From Prevotellaceae bacterium (GTDB lineage Bacteria; Bacteroidota; Bacteroidia; Bacteroidales; UBA932), in the NCBI GenBank assembly GCA_031259805.1, contig JAIRKX010000203.1:1-21376 (forward strand): DNA of 21,376 nucleotides. Reading direction: 5' to 3'. The notes beneath the pieces were generated by a model, which was not told the origin of the DNA, ran no database searches, and worked only from the letters and a program-made list of their open reading frames with translations. This document shows, one piece after another, positions 21,078-21,376 of the stretch (position 1 is the first letter of the stretch; each line of letters starts with the position of its first letter). A program made the translations under genes and the position numbers.

Positions 21078-21376
21078 TCGGCAGTCCCATTTTTGATTAA
21101 ATTAGTAAGTTAATAAAAATCCCTTTTTTCTTTTTCCACTCCCACATTTTTAATTTCTTCTGCTGTCCGGCATTCGTTTTTTTTCCGGCTTTTTTTTTTG
21201 GTTACTTCATTTTTATAATATCCTTATATCTCTCTACTTACTCTTCGTCATTTTTTTAAATGCACATTCATTCTTCCCCTTATTCGTCCCCCGTTTTTTG
21301 CCTTTTAACGCTTTGGTTTCGCATCTATTAGGGAGACCGAAACACGTTCATTTCTCCCTCGATTCTTCCCCCAATT

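Larger units (their letters stand above)
20807..21376. other. gene-free right end of the window
   Basis: No protein gene is supported on either strand in these 570 bases. Contents: an imperfect inverted-repeat element (20834-20961), an AT-centred palindrome (20980-20999), plus-strand promoter elements (21023-21077), and a pyrimidine-rich, G-poor stretch from about 21110 to the edge. A 23-codon plus-strand frame from the ATG at 21260 (MHIHSSPYSS start) is too short to support. Confidence 0.65.

Noticed and set aside
21160..21205. Terminator from CCGGC followed by T-runs on the plus strand
   Set aside because: The two CCGGC copies are direct repeats, not inverted, so they cannot form a stem before the T-run.
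1..21376. tRNA, rRNA, integrase or IS transposase genes
   Set aside because: None was recognised on either strand. The only mobile-type gene is the Rpn-like remnant.

Overview
The window is a Bacteroidales-type division and cell wall (dcw) cluster. Every complete gene lies on the minus strand, so transcription runs from the right edge to the left. The evidence for the phylum is the gene order mraZ-rsmH-ftsL-ftsI-murE-mraY-murD-ftsW-murG-murC-ftsQ-ftsA...ftsZ without murF, murB or ddl, the short FtsL-like protein, the MraY with a long extra loop, promoters of the Bacteroidetes form (TTTG, about 20 nt, TAnnTTTG), weak or absent Shine-Dalgarno sequences, and an OmpA/beta-propeller protein resembling PorE of the type IX secretion system. 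The genus cannot be named from the sequence.

Layout from left to right. 1-222: the C-terminal end of an alpha/beta hydrolase on the plus strand, convergent with ftsZ. 223-615: no gene, but four 24-nt repeat units that also form a long inverted repeat. 616-5238: a tight three-gene unit read leftward, TPR protein, PorE-like PD40/OmpA protein, then ftsZ, with only 12 nt between neighbours. 5285-5758: a truncated Rpn/PD-(D/E)XK nuclease gene behind a near-perfect Bacteroidetes promoter. 5860-5995: an array of 23/24-nt repeats. 6077-20646: ftsA back to mraZ, almost without gaps. 20647-21376: a gene-free region of about 730 bp with the mraZ promoter and candidate MraZ operator, three DnaA-box-like 9-mers, an inverted-repeat element, a palindrome, and strong plus-strand promoter elements followed by a G-poor pyrimidine-rich leader running off the window.

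How the genes work together. MurC, MurD and MurE build the UDP-MurNAc-peptide (MurE carries the DNPR motif of meso-diaminopimelate ligases). MraY and MurG make lipid I and lipid II. FtsW and FtsI polymerise and cross-link septal peptidoglycan, and FtsL, FtsQ, FtsA and FtsZ form the divisome. MraZ is the probable autoregulator and RsmH methylates 16S rRNA.

The main oddity is that ftsA and ftsZ, normally neighbours, are separated by about 4 kb holding a repeat array, a nuclease remnant and two envelope genes. The two envelope proteins together carry the domain types of the Tol-Pal-CpoB system (TPR, beta-propeller, peptidoglycan-binding OmpA domain), and the remnant's promoter is the nearest consensus promoter I found upstream of ftsZ. 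Repeat arrays of similar period lie on both sides of this segment.
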